Source of the DNA: Desulfobacterales bacterium | GTDB taxonomy: Bacteria; Desulfobacterota; Desulfobacteria; Desulfobacterales; ETH-SRB1 | DNA: 20,930 nucleotides | Reading direction: 5' to 3' | Assembly (NCBI GenBank): GCA_030017395.1 | Contig: JASEIZ010000012.1 | Location: 1 to 20,930, forward strand | Shown here: one piece after another, positions 1 to 7,540 of the stretch | Layout: each line of letters opens with the position of its first letter | How positions within the stretch are numbered: the first letter of the stretch is position 1 | The notes under the pieces: generated by a model | The model's input: only the letters and a program-made list of their open reading frames with translations | Told to the model about the DNA's origin: nothing | Databases searched by the model: none | Program-made: the position numbers and the translations under genes

Positions 1-1148
1 TTAAGTCTCAGGACAGTTATAATAAATTAGCGGAAAAAATTGCCTCACTAAAGGAAATTAACAGGCCGTCGGATGATCCTGTTGGCATGAACAGGGTGCT
101 GGACTTGCGAGAATCTAAGGCGTCTGTCGAACAGTACTTCCGGAACATGGATGGTTGTGAATCATGGCTCACGATTACGGAATCAAAACTGTCGGCTGCG
201 GGTGACCTTATAATAAAGGCCAGGGAAGTGGCCGTCGCTCAGTCAACAGTGACCTCGTCTGCCGAGTCGCGAAGTTCGGAAGCAGGGACAGTGCAACAGC
301 TCATAGATGAAATGCTTGCTCTTGCCAATTCAAAGTATGATGGCAGATATCTTTTTTCGGGCACGAAATCGGGAGAAGCTCCTTATTCATCTTCCGGAAG
401 ATCTGTTGCTGAAATAGGAGCAGCCGCTGCGGCTAACGGGAATACGTTTGACGGCGATGTGGTATCCGGTGGCACATACGAAGGTTTAGCAAACAAGACT
501 TATGTGGTGAAGATTATTGACGGCGGAGTGCCGGCCGATGCGACGTATAAGGTTTCTGATGATGGCGGAAAGACCTGGGGTGATGAAAAGGATGATCTGG
601 ACGGCGGGACCATTACCCTTGGTGATGGAATAAACCTGACTTTTACTGCAGGGTCGGCTGATTTTGCCGCGGATGACATCTTTTATGTCGATGCTTTTGC
701 TACGGGTTATTACAACGGCAACGGTGAGGAAATGTCCGTTAATATCGGCGAAGGGACCTCCTTTGCCTACTCTGTTTCCGGTGAAGCGGTGTTTACGGAC
801 AAGGGGGAAGGGAATGTTGAAATATTCAGCATTCTCAATGAGTTGAAAACAGCGCTGGAAACCAATAATCCGGACGGTATAGCGTCCTGCTTAGACGGTC
901 TTGAGGATGCGTCTGATCAGATATCGAAAAACATTTCCGTGTGCGGCGCCAGGATGAACGGACTTGAGATAGCGAAAAAGAACATGGTTGATATGGATAT
1001 AAATTTAACCGAGCTGATTTCCGGCGTGGAAGATGCAGATATATCTGAAATAATTACCAGGTTTTCTATGAAAGAGATCGCCTTAAAGGCGTCGTATAGT
1101 GTTGCATCAAAGATAGGAAATTTAACAATACTCGATTTTCTTAAATAA
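1..1148 (+). CDS. flgL: Flagellar hook-associated protein FlgL (5' end outside window)
   Basis: FlgL (HAP3) forms the hook-filament junction outside the cell. The reading frame is open from base 3 and the gene continues to the left of the window; the first in-frame ATG at 87 is internal, because the preceding codons spell the conserved N-terminal D0 helix ending in INRPSDDPVG. The C-terminal D0 helix is also typical (MKEIALKASYSVASKIGN, then LTILDFLK at the end). The central part, roughly residues 115-250, is a variable, Gly/Asp-rich surface domain. csrA follows 35 bases after the stop and fliW after that, a standard flagellar order. No terminator is visible between flgL and csrA, so they are probably co-transcribed. 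Confidence 0.95.
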   Translation, partial: KSQDSYNKLAEKIASLKEINRPSDDPVGMNRVLDLRESKASVEQYFRNMDGCESWLTITESKLSAAGDLIIKAREVAVAQSTVTSSAESRSSEAGTVQQLIDEMLALANSKYDGRYLFSGTKSGEAPYSSSGRSVAEIGAAAAANGNTFDGDVVSGGTYEGLANKTYVVKIIDGGVPADATYKVSDDGGKTWGDEKDDLDGGTITLGDGINLTFTAGSADFAADDIFYVDAFATGYYNGNGEEMSVNIGEGTSFAYSVSGEAVFTDKGEGNVEIFSILNELKTALETNNPDGIASCLDGLEDASDQISKNISVCGARMNGLEIAKKNMVDMDINLTELISGVEDADISEIITRFSMKEIALKASYSVASKIGNLTILDFLK

Positions 1149-1183
1149 ATGTCTCGGCTTATGAGCGAAGCGAACTAAGTTCT

Positions 1184-1444
1184 ATGCTGATCTTGACAAG
1201 GAAGTTAGGCGAAACAATAAGAATTGGTAATGAAATTAAAGTTACTATCCTGGAGTCAAGGGGAAAGCAGTTAAGAATAGGGATAGATGCTCCTCCGGAT
1301 GTAACTGTTCATCGCGAGGAAGTTTATCAAATGATTAAGGAACAGAATATCATGGCAGCAGAGGCAGGGCTTGACGATTCAATCGGCAAGAGTCTGTCTA
1401 ATATATGGAACAGGTTAAAAAACCCAAAGGGCAGACCCTGTTAA
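1184..1444 (+). CDS. csrA: Carbon storage regulator CsrA
   Basis: CsrA is a small dimeric RNA-binding protein that blocks translation by binding GGA motifs in mRNA leaders. The N-terminal core MLILTRKLGETIRIG, the central IRIGIDAP-type segment and the VHREEVY motif are all intact, including the Arg of HREEVY used for RNA contact. At 86 residues it is longer than the 61-residue E. coli protein; the extra Ser/Asn/Lys tail is of the kind seen in flagellar-linked CsrA proteins. The ATG is fixed by homology; a clear Shine-Dalgarno sequence is not visible in front of it, so translation may be weak or coupled to flgL. fliW, encoding its protein antagonist, follows. Confidence 0.96.
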   Translation: MLILTRKLGETIRIGNEIKVTILESRGKQLRIGIDAPPDVTVHREEVYQMIKEQNIMAAEAGLDDSIGKSLSNIWNRLKNPKGRPC

Positions 1445-1474
1445 GTAGTTAATTGGTCGACGACTCAACTATTT

Positions 1475-1607
1475 GACAAGCTCGTAAAAAGTCTCAAAAT
1501 CGTCATGCCGGACTTGATCCGGCATCCATAACTCATTGAATTTACTGGATTCCGGCTTTCGCCGGAATGACGGAAAACGGTGTTTTTGGACTTTTTACGA
1601 GTTCATC
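1475..1607 (+). mobile_element. 133-bp MITE-like element, copy 1 (csrA-fliW gap)
   Basis: Palindrome-ended repeat: the left end has CTCGTAAAAAGTC (1481) and the right end GACTTTTTACGAGTTCATC. Inside are two smaller palindromes, CCGGACTTGATCCGG and ATTCCGGCTTTCGCCGGAAT. The 8-bp sequence AACTATTT lies immediately outside both ends (1467-1474 and 1608-1615), as expected for a target-site duplication. It has no coding capacity. The right half differs from copies 2 and 3. Confidence 0.85.
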
Positions 1608-1640
1608 AACTATTTGACCAAATCTAAAGGAGTAAGTTTA

Positions 1641-2132
1641 GTGAGAATTTCTACCACCCGCTTTGGAGATATAAGTATTGATGAATCCAGGATTATTCGT
1701 ATGAAGGGGAGAATACTGGGTTTTGAACACCTGGGAAGGTATGTGCTCCTCACACAGGATGAAAATGTTCCTTTCTGGTGGCTTCAGTCTGTTGAGGATG
1801 GTTCAATCGCTTTTGTCGTTATCAATTCCCTTGTTGTAAAACCGGATTACGATCCGGCAATATCTGATGATGAAGCAAGATTACTTGAAATCGTATCGCC
1901 TGAGGATGCGGTTTTGCTGTCTGTTGTAACGATACGTTCTGATCCGTTCAAGGTAACGGCAAACCTCGGGGCCCCCATTGTGGTCAACGCAAAAAAAATG
2001 CTGGCAAAACAGGTTGTCCTTGCTGAGCCGAATTATCCTGTTCAATATCCCATAACAGAAAACAACGGAACAGTCCAGCCACGAAGACACCAGGTCACAA
2101 AGGAAAGACATCTTTTTCAAAACCTTATATGA
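1641..2132 (+). CDS. fliW: Flagellar assembly factor FliW
   Basis: FliW binds flagellin and CsrA in a partner-switching loop: free FliW sequesters CsrA and so relieves repression of flagellin translation. The start is the GTG at 1641, preceded by AAAGGAG with 8 bases of spacing; longer readings of the frame run into the repeat element and are not credible. The resulting 163-residue protein has the family hallmarks: a beta-rich N-terminus (ISTTRFGDISID), the ILGFEHLGRYVLL and PFWWLQSVED segments, and SVVTIRSDPFKVTANLGAPIVVN-type core (read here in parts). The C-terminal tail from about residue 145 is polar and variable. Its place next to csrA supports the call. Confidence 0.95.
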   Translation: MRISTTRFGDISIDESRIIRMKGRILGFEHLGRYVLLTQDENVPFWWLQSVEDGSIAFVVINSLVVKPDYDPAISDDEARLLEIVSPEDAVLLSVVTIRSDPFKVTANLGAPIVVNAKKMLAKQVVLAEPNYPVQYPITENNGTVQPRRHQVTKERHLFQNLI

Positions 2133-2341
2133 CCTTATCTGCAAAGAAAGAGTTCATTCCCAAAAAATTTACAGATACTTCTTTTTACTGTGCATAAGAA
2201 ATAAATGATTATTTTAGAATCTTAGTGCAGCTGAATTACTACAAGCCATCCTCTTTCTCCTTTTCTTGTAATCATTTCCATAAATATGGCATGAGCTTTG
2301 CTTATCTTTTAAGAAAAACTTTTAGAGGAAAGGATATTGCC

Positions 2342-3133
2342 ATGAGAAATGCCAGGAAACTAAAATATTCAGACCTGCCCGTGCAGGCCTGTGTTGGCAC
2401 GGCAGACATGTCTGTACAGCAGACAGACGAGTTGTTTGAGCGAGAAGCTTGCCTTTTTGAGTGGTCGTTTAAAACCGACGAAGAGATACCAATGAAGAAG
2501 AGAGAGCTGTTTATTGAAAACCTTAAGCTTCGATTTGAAATAGAAGAGCTTAAGAAGGTTAGTTTTATTGACTCTGCTACAGGAATTCATAACAAAAAGT
2601 ATTTGCAGATAAGGCTTGGAGAGGAATTCGCCAGAGCGCGAAGGTATGGTTTTCCACTCTCCTCTATTTTTATTGATCTGGATGACTTTAAATCTATTAA
2701 TGATATATACGGACATATTATCGGTGACAGGCTGCTCAAAGAGATAGCGTCTGTCTTGGAGGGTTTGTGCCGCAGTGAAGATGTGCTGGTTCGTTTTGGG
2801 GGTGAGGAGTTTGTTATCCTCATGTCAGATACAGGCGGCCTTGAAGCTGTGATGCTGGCTGAAAGAATCAGGAAAAAAATTGAAGACCACCTTTTTTTCT
2901 GCGGAGATATCGAGATTTCAGTATCGATAAGTCTGGGTGTAAGTACCCTTAATTATGGTGACTTTGAATATGTGAGCGATCCGGAAGAATTAATATGTAT
3001 GGCTGATAAAGCAATGTACGTGGTTAAACGGAACGGCAAAAATAATACATGCTATTTGCCGTTTCCCTTTGAAAAAGGCAATCCAGTTCATTCAGGAGTT
3101 ACTGAACTGCGATACAAAAGAGCATCCTTCTAA
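2342..3133 (+). CDS. Diguanylate cyclase (GGDEF domain)
   Basis: Predicted to make cyclic di-GMP from two GTP. The C-terminal two thirds is a full GGDEF domain: DSATGIHNKKYL entry motif, FIDLDDFKSINDIYGH metal/nucleotide site, RFGGEEF active site and MADKAMYVVKRNGKNN end. The inhibitory I-site RxxD is intact (RSED, five residues before GGEEF), so product inhibition is expected. The N-terminal ~85 residues have no recognised sensor or membrane segment, only a Glu/Lys-rich helix (about residues 55-80) that may dimerise. The ATG at 2342 is chosen because AAAGGA precedes it by 7 bases; an upstream GTG at 2225 would add 39 residues without a ribosome site. The position after fliW suggests a motility role, but this is inference. 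Confidence 0.9.
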   Translation: MRNARKLKYSDLPVQACVGTADMSVQQTDELFEREACLFEWSFKTDEEIPMKKRELFIENLKLRFEIEELKKVSFIDSATGIHNKKYLQIRLGEEFARARRYGFPLSSIFIDLDDFKSINDIYGHIIGDRLLKEIASVLEGLCRSEDVLVRFGGEEFVILMSDTGGLEAVMLAERIRKKIEDHLFFCGDIEISVSISLGVSTLNYGDFEYVSDPEELICMADKAMYVVKRNGKNNTCYLPFPFEKGNPVHSGVTELRYKRASF

Positions 3134-3137
3134 AATT

Positions 3138-3270
3138 GATGCTCTCGTAAAAAGTCTTGAAATCGTCATGCCGGACTTGATCCGGCATCCAGAACGCATT
3201 GAATTTACTGGATTCCGGCTTTCGCCGGAATGACGGAAAAGAGAACTTTTCGACTTTTTACGAGTTCATC
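3138..3270 (+). mobile_element. 133-bp MITE-like element, copy 2
   Basis: Same element as at 1475, same orientation, ending GATGCTCTCG / CGAGTTCATC. By eye it differs from the reverse complement of copy 3 at only two positions within the 121-bp core, so these two are recent relatives. It starts 4 bases after the diguanylate cyclase stop codon. No convincing target-site duplication is visible here. Confidence 0.85.
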
Positions 3271-3299
3271 ATTATTAATAATGAGAATAATTTTTTAAC

Positions 3300-3329
3300 A
3301 AAGCTTATAAATAGTGTCAAGCTTTTTTT
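3300..3329 (+). terminator. Possible rho-independent terminator after the GGDEF gene
   Basis: Stem AAAGCTT / AAGCTTT (7 bp) with a 12-base loop, followed by a run of T to 3329. The stem is short and the loop large, so it would be weak. It lies in the 356-base gap between the GGDEF gene and the ferredoxin-like gene, the rest of which is AT-rich and without an evident gene. Confidence 0.35.
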
Positions 3330-3489
3330 GATAATAAATTTTTAGATTCGGTCGCTGCAACGGTTCAAAAATCATGCAAAAACATGTATATTGCTTTTCT
3401 GCATCTTCTTTGATATTTATTTACTCAAGTTCCGCACTTTTTACCACCCAACAAGACAGCTTAATAATGGAATCAAAGAGGAGGTTAAC

Positions 3490-4362
3490 ATGTCTTTGCT
3501 CAAGTCTCTTCTTTATGCTTTGAAAGAAGCTGAATACAATCCTGTAACCATAATCCATAGTACGTTATATGCGGCTACAGTAACCTATTTGAAGGTCTTG
3601 AAAAAACTTGTAGATCTAAATCACAAATCGTTTCGCAACCACGTATGCGAAACATATCACGGCAAAGTGGTTAGATTGAATGATGCAGTCAAATTTATTA
3701 CCATTAATAAGAATATTGAACTCAGGAACCTGGATCAAGTACTTCCATATAGATATGCAAAGGACATTATACTCAAAAATCCTCAAAATATCGTGGCTTA
3801 TGAATGCCCTTGCAGAGCTCAAAAAAGTGATCCGTGTAAACCGACAGATGTATGTTTGGTCGTTGGCGAGCCTTTTGCCGATCTATCCCGTATGGTTCAA
3901 CCGTTTCGTTCCCGCAGAATAACTCCTGAAGAGGCGTTAAGGATTCTGAAAGAAGAGGATCAGAGGGGACACGTCCATACGGCGTGGTTTAAAACAGCTA
4001 TGCTAAATCGTTTTTACGCGATTTGCAACTGTTGTAAGTGTTGCTGTTTGGGATTGAAATTCATGTTTGAATACAACATGAAAACAGTTCTTCCATCAGG
4101 ATATCGCGCAGTCGTCGGAGAAGATTGTATCGGTTGTGGTGAATGTGTAAAATATTGTCAATTCGATGCAATAGAAATCATCTCAATTTCGGATAACGGC
4201 AAAGAAAAGAAAAAGGTTAAGGTTATCCCTGAGAGATGTTTTGGTTGCGGAATATGCGAAAGCAAATGTAAAAAAGAAAACATCTCGCTGATATTGGATA
4301 CTGAAAAAGGGATTCCGTTGAATATCGAAATACTGGCACAATCCGCTCAAAACGTGGTCTGA
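3490..4362 (+). CDS. Cys-rich protein with C-terminal 2x[4Fe-4S] ferredoxin domain
   Basis: A 290-residue soluble iron-sulfur protein. The C-terminus carries two classical ferredoxin motifs, CIGCGECVKYC and CFGCGICESKC, predicted to hold two [4Fe-4S] clusters. Upstream are two further Cys groups: ECPCRAQKSDPCKPTDVC (about residues 112-130) and the dense ICNCCKCCCLG (about residues 180-190), which look like additional cluster or metal sites. No signal peptide or membrane segment is evident, so a cytoplasmic location is likely. The ATG at 3490 follows GAGGAGG at a good distance; in-frame sequence further upstream is AT-rich and lacks a ribosome site. The partner and reaction are unknown; an electron-transfer role is inferred from the clusters only. 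Confidence 0.85.
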   Translation: MSLLKSLLYALKEAEYNPVTIIHSTLYAATVTYLKVLKKLVDLNHKSFRNHVCETYHGKVVRLNDAVKFITINKNIELRNLDQVLPYRYAKDIILKNPQNIVAYECPCRAQKSDPCKPTDVCLVVGEPFADLSRMVQPFRSRRITPEEALRILKEEDQRGHVHTAWFKTAMLNRFYAICNCCKCCCLGLKFMFEYNMKTVLPSGYRAVVGEDCIGCGECVKYCQFDAIEIISISDNGKEKKKVKVIPERCFGCGICESKCKKENISLILDTEKGIPLNIEILAQSAQNVV

Positions 4363-4410
4363 ACCGCAAAAGAGAGCGCATTTCACGCTACTTGCGGCAG
4401 GGAGCTTCAG
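4360..4410 (-). repeat. GC-rich repeat family 2, copy A
   Basis: On the minus strand it reads GAAGCTCCCTGCCGCAAG, then ATGCGCTCTCTTTTGCGGTTCA. This is the same mosaic as at 5081, 9949, 17305 and 19074. It overlaps the stop codon of the preceding iron-sulfur gene. Confidence 0.6.
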
Positions 4411-4499
4411 TTTTACACTTATAAACCGTCCTATACCAAAAGCAAACGATGCATTTGAGCATTTGACAAAATATTATTTGACATGAAGGGCATATAAGC

Positions 4500-4979
4500 T
4501 TGACCATCATATTAATAATATTAGGATTATTTTTAGCGCTGTGTGGCGTTATAGGTTGCATCCTGCCCGTCATCCCAGGGCCTCCTATCAGCTTTTTAGC
4601 TTTAATAATTCTTTCCTACGCCAAAAACTGGGAACCTTTTAGTTCAACCTTTTTGATTGTTATGGCAGGCATTACGATATTAGTAACCATTCTTGACTAT
4701 GTGATTCCTGCGGGCGGAGCGAAAAAATACGGGGCATCAAAATGGGGTGTGATAGGCGCCATGGCCGGGATCCTAATAGGGGTTTTTATGTTCCCTCCTT
4801 GGGGAATGGTTGTAGGCGCGTTCACTGGGGCATTTGCCGGGGAACTGTTAGCCAGAAAGGATGGGGCAAAAGCGCTGCAAGCCGGACTCGGTGTTTTTAT
4901 CGGAATCATGGTTGGCACAGGGCTAAAACTGGCTTTTTCCGGAACAATACTTTTCTTTTATATTAAAGAGATATTTTAA
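4500..4979 (+). CDS. DUF456 family membrane protein
   Basis: A 159-residue, Gly- and Ile-rich integral membrane protein. It has about four or five hydrophobic segments (residues ~3-23, 28-45, 50-70, 80-112 as a glycine-rich pair, and 125-155). The CILPVIPGPP motif after the first segment and the Gly-rich GAFTGAFAGELL stretch are typical of DUF456 proteins; their function is not known. The start is taken as the TTG at 4500, since the first hydrophobic helix begins immediately and no ATG is available in frame nearby; AAGGG lies about 11 bases upstream, so the start is slightly uncertain. It stands alone between repeats. Confidence 0.85.
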   Translation: MTIILIILGLFLALCGVIGCILPVIPGPPISFLALIILSYAKNWEPFSSTFLIVMAGITILVTILDYVIPAGGAKKYGASKWGVIGAMAGILIGVFMFPPWGMVVGAFTGAFAGELLARKDGAKALQAGLGVFIGIMVGTGLKLAFSGTILFFYIKEIF

Positions 4980-5005
4980 AAATTAAAGCGCCGCAAGCTT
5001 TCCTG

Positions 5006-5033
5006 CAGTAAACTCGTAAACACGAGTTTACTG
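5006..5033. other. Perfect 12-bp stem-loop downstream of DUF456 gene
   Basis: CAGTAAACTCGT and ACGAGTTTACTG pair perfectly over 12 bp around an AAAC loop. There is no T-run on either side, so a classical terminator is unlikely. It may be an RNA-stabilising hairpin or a repeat remnant. Confidence 0.6.
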
Positions 5034-5080
5034 ACAATAGTAATGGCAAATATCTTTCCTGATCCGGATGACATATGAAT

Positions 5081-5222
5081 TGAAGCTCCCCGCCGCAAGC
5101 AGCGTGGAATGTTCTGCCTGACGGCAGTGCTTCGCAGCGACCGTAAGGAAGTTTGCCATTTTTGGATTCGCTCGCTAACCCCGCCGCAAGCAACGGGAAA
5201 TGCGCTCGCTTTTGCGGTTCAA
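5081..5222 (+). repeat. GC-rich repeat family 2, composite copy B/C
   Basis: Two half copies in tandem. GAAGCTCCCCGCCGCAAGC starts at 5082. CCCCGCCGCAAGCAACGGG starts at about 5179 and leads into GCGCTCGCTTTTGCGGTTCA. Between them CGACCGTAAGGAAGT and GCCATTTTT also occur, inverted, in the copy at 19074. The right edge abuts the ribosome-binding site of the next gene (AAAGGAGA), so this repeat forms that gene's 5' leader. Confidence 0.65.
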
Positions 5223-5234
5223 AGGAGATTCAAT

Positions 5235-5678
5235 ATGAAATATTCACAGGCAAAACTGGGGCGTATTTTTGTTATACGTCTTGAAGACGGAGATATTGTT
5301 CACGAAGAGATTGAAAGGTTTGCGCGCAATCAGTCTGTTAAGGCTGCATCGCTGATCATTATCGGAGGAGCCGACAAAGACAGCAAACTGGTGGTAGGGC
5401 CGGAGCAGGGACGCATGAAAACCATAGTGCCGATAGAGCATATTCTTGACGATATTCATGAAGTGGCAGGCGTGGGAACCATTTTCCCAGATGATGAGGG
5501 CAATCCGGTACTCCATATGCACATGGCCTGTGGCAGAAAAACATCTACAATAACCGGGTGCATCCGTAATGGTGTTAAAGTGTGGCACATAATGGAAGTT
5601 ATACTTTTTGAATTAACGGAAACGACCGGTATCAGAACATTTGAATCCCGAATAGGATTCAAGCTGTTAAATCTATAG
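5235..5678 (+). CDS. PPC/DUF296 domain protein
   Basis: A 147-residue single-domain protein of the PPC (plants and prokaryotes conserved, DUF296) family. These form trimers; the plant members are attached to AT-hook DNA-binding regions, while the bacterial role is largely unknown. Family signatures are the RIFVIRLEDGDIVHEEIERFA start, the SLIIIGGAD strand, the EVAGVGTIFPDDEGNPVLHMHMACG core with conserved His residues, and the closing VKVWHIMEVILFEL. The ATG at 5235 is chosen for the AAAGGAGA six bases upstream and because the family domain starts there. It is convergent with rpsI, 16 bases apart, with no clear terminator between them. Confidence 0.9.
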   Translation: MKYSQAKLGRIFVIRLEDGDIVHEEIERFARNQSVKAASLIIIGGADKDSKLVVGPEQGRMKTIVPIEHILDDIHEVAGVGTIFPDDEGNPVLHMHMACGRKTSTITGCIRNGVKVWHIMEVILFELTETTGIRTFESRIGFKLLNL

Positions 5679-5694
5679 CCTCAATATAAATATA

Positions 5695-6090
5695 TTAACG
5701 TTTTGAGAACTGAAAACGAGCCCTTGCACCCTTTTGACCATATTTTTTTCTTTCTTTTACCCTGGGGTCACGTTTGATAAAACCGGCCTTTTTCAGAATC
5801 TGTCTAAGTCCGGGATCGGATAAAATTAGCGCTTTTGTAATACCGTGTCTGATTGCGCTGGTCTGTCCTGAAAAACCTCCGCCTTTAACACGCACCTTTA
5901 TATCAAACAACCCGATAGTATTGGTTAGAGTAAGCGGCTGAGTCATAATGGTTTTTGCAAATTTAATCTTGAAATAATCTTCCACCTGACGATTATTAAC
6001 GACAATTGCTCCCTTTCCGGGCATTAACCAGGTTCTGGCAATAGCGTTCTTTCGCTTTCCTGTTGCATAATAAACATTTTCTTTATTCAT
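5695..6090 (-). CDS. rpsI: 30S ribosomal protein S9
   Basis: Ribosomal protein uS9, 130 residues, the usual length. It shows the N-terminal YYATGKRKNAIART motif, the central KVRVKGGGFSGQTSAIRHGITKAL segment (read in parts) and the very basic C-terminal tail ending RARFQFSKR, which reaches the P-site tRNA. It lies downstream of rplM, the near-universal order, but the gap is 194 bases because a 133-bp repeat is inserted. It is therefore presumably transcribed by read-through from the rplM promoter. Confidence 0.98.
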   Translation of the reverse strand: MNKENVYYATGKRKNAIARTWLMPGKGAIVVNNRQVEDYFKIKFAKTIMTQPLTLTNTIGLFDIKVRVKGGGFSGQTSAIRHGITKALILSDPGLRQILKKAGFIKRDPRVKERKKYGQKGARARFQFSKR

Positions 6091-6131
6091 ATACTATTTC
6101 CTGATAATAATTATATTTAAACCCACCTTTT

Positions 6132-6264
6132 GATGAATTCGTAAAAAGTCGAAAAGTTCTCTTTTCCGTCATTCCGGCGAAAGCCGGAATCCAGTAAATT
6201 CAATGCGTTCTGGATGCCGGATCAAGTCCGGCATAACGATTTCAAGACTTTTTACGAGACCATC
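6132..6264 (-). mobile_element. 133-bp MITE-like element, copy 3 (inside rplM-rpsI operon)
   Basis: Inverted relative to copies 1 and 2 and almost identical to copy 2. The ends are GATGAATTCG and CGAGACCATC. The 7-bp sequence ACCTTTT borders both sides (6125-6131 and 6265-6271), consistent with a target-site duplication. It accounts for most of the gap between rplM and rpsI. Confidence 0.88.
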
Positions 6265-6284
6265 ACCTTTTAAATTGCAAAAAA

Positions 6285-6713
6285 CTAAGCAGCCTCTGGT
6301 TGTTGAGCTATATGAGGATGCTTATCGCCTGTATAAACTTTCAACTTTTTAAACAGCTTGCTCCCAAGCCTGTTTTTAGGAAGCATCCCTTTGACGGCAA
6401 AACGGATGAGATCTTCAGGCTTTTTTTCCAATAATTTCTTTGCGGTAACTGTTTTTAAACCTCCAATATAACCACTATGTCTATAATAGCATTTCTGGTC
6501 CAATTTCCTTCCGGTAAGAACAATTTTGTCCGCATTTATAACTACAACCCAGTCGCCTGTATCCACATGAGGTGTAAACAACGGATTATGTTTACCCCTA
6601 AGACGTGAAGCTATCAAAGAAGCCAGCCTGCCGAGTACCGCTCCATTTGCATCAACAATATACCATTTACCCTTATTATCTGCCTGAGTCGCACTGTATG
6701 TATATTTTTTCAC
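6285..6713 (-). CDS. rplM: 50S ribosomal protein L13
   Basis: Ribosomal protein uL13, 142 residues, the normal length. Typical segments are WYIVDANGAVLGRLAS, LRGKHNPLFTPHVDTGDWVVVINA (read in parts), the KCYYRHSGYIGG loop and AVKGMLPKNRLG near the C-terminus. The start is a GTG at 6713, preceded by AAGGAGG with nine bases of spacing. A sigma-70-type promoter is visible just upstream. First gene of the rplM-rpsI operon. Confidence 0.98.
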   Translation of the reverse strand: MKKYTYSATQADNKGKWYIVDANGAVLGRLASLIASRLRGKHNPLFTPHVDTGDWVVVINADKIVLTGRKLDQKCYYRHSGYIGGLKTVTAKKLLEKKPEDLIRFAVKGMLPKNRLGSKLFKKLKVYTGDKHPHIAQQPEAA

Positions 6714-6744
6714 CCTGTGTTTCCTCCTTGCTTAAAAGAGACCT

Positions 6745-6774
6745 TTATAAATTAAAATATTATATCCTGTCAAG
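6745..6774 (-). promoter_or_regulatory. Predicted sigma-70 promoter of rplM-rpsI
   Basis: On the minus strand: perfect -35 TTGACA (6774-6769), 18-base spacer, -10 TATAAA (6750-6745). Transcription would start near 6738, leaving a leader of about 25 bases to the GTG of rplM. Confidence 0.7.
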
Positions 6775-6868
6775 AACAAAAATCAGGCGAAAACATCTCC
6801 TAATACGAAAAAATACTTTTTGGAAAATTCGGCTTGTTCCAGGCAAGCGAACGTATGGCATAAAAGAT

Positions 6869-6902
6869 AAAAAAAAGAAAATAATTTTGCGAGAATTATT
6901 TT
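6869..6902 (-). terminator. Rho-independent terminator after the rrf2 gene
   Basis: On the minus strand AAAATAATT pairs perfectly with AATTATTTT (9 bp, 7-base loop), followed by C and eight T. The stem is AT-only but the T-run is long. It separates the regulator gene from the rplM promoter. Confidence 0.6.
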
Positions 6903-6915
6903 TCGGAGAGAGATT

Positions 6916-7335
6916 TTATGCTGTTTTTTTAAGCTGACGTTCAACCATATCGGCAAGCGTTAAGGAGTCCAGCACTTTGTTTATTGCATCTTGTATGTTT
7001 TTCCATATCTCATAGGTAACACATTTCTCAACTCGATTACATGTCTCAGGATTATCAACACAATCTACAGGGAATATGGAGCCCTCTAAAGCATCAATAA
7101 TATCACGCAGCTTAATCTGGTCAGTATCTTTGTTGAGCGTATATCCTCCTCCAGATCCACGAATACTCTTGATGAGTCCTGCCAGTTTCAACAGCGGGAT
7201 TAGTTGCTCCATGTATTTAACAGAAATATTCTGTCGCTGAGACAAACTTTTTACGGAAACAGGGCCTTTTTCATAATTTATAGCTATATCCAGCATGGCC
7301 CTGGTGTCATAGCGCGATTTAGTTGACAGCCTCAT
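6916..7335 (-). CDS. Rrf2 family transcriptional regulator with Fe-S cysteine triad
   Basis: A 139-residue winged-helix regulator. The N-terminus MRLSTKSRYDTRAMLDIA, the recognition helix region VKSLSQRQNISVKYMEQL and the wing IRGSGGGYTL are typical of the Rrf2/IscR family. Three cysteines, C-X6-C-X5-C (CVDNPETCNRVEKC, residues about 92-105), match the position where IscR-type members bind a [2Fe-2S] cluster, so a redox or iron-sulfur sensing role is plausible. AGAGGG precedes the ATG. It has its own promoter and terminator, and lies just downstream of the cytochrome/HdrD-like pair. In Desulfovibrio vulgaris the family's founding member, rrf2, likewise sits downstream of hmcEF. Confidence 0.93.
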   Translation of the reverse strand: MRLSTKSRYDTRAMLDIAINYEKGPVSVKSLSQRQNISVKYMEQLIPLLKLAGLIKSIRGSGGGYTLNKDTDQIKLRDIIDALEGSIFPVDCVDNPETCNRVEKCVTYEIWKNIQDAINKVLDSLTLADMVERQLKKTA

Positions 7336-7431
7336 TTAGATTTACCCTCTTGCTTCTTTCTGTGAGAAAAGCGATCTTGGATATGGATTAATCGCAAAAA
7401 TATATTGAACTGCAAAAGTATGCAAATCTAA

Positions 7432-7460
7432 AAATAGTAAGCTTTGTGGCCTCTTGTCAA
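7432..7460 (-). promoter_or_regulatory. Predicted sigma-70 promoter of the rrf2 gene
   Basis: On the minus strand: perfect -35 TTGACA at 7460-7455, with -10 candidates CTATTT (17-base spacer) or TACTAT (15-base spacer). It lies 95-125 bases before the start codon, in a 205-base gap that otherwise shows no gene. Confidence 0.5.
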
Positions 7461-7540
7461 GGTTAATGCCACATGTTGCTAAAATCATTTTTTCATTGGA
7501 TGGCACTTACCCTCAAATTTTTTATTGTCATATACAATAG

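Noticed and set aside
1536..1640. Upstream extension of fliW from a TTG
   Set aside because: It is translated repeat element; GTG at 1641 has AAAGGAG and matches the FliW N-terminus.
6605..6937. 110-codon plus-strand frame antisense to rplM and its promoter
   Set aside because: Overlaps rplM and a strong promoter/terminator region on the other strand; Lys/Arg-rich low-complexity product.
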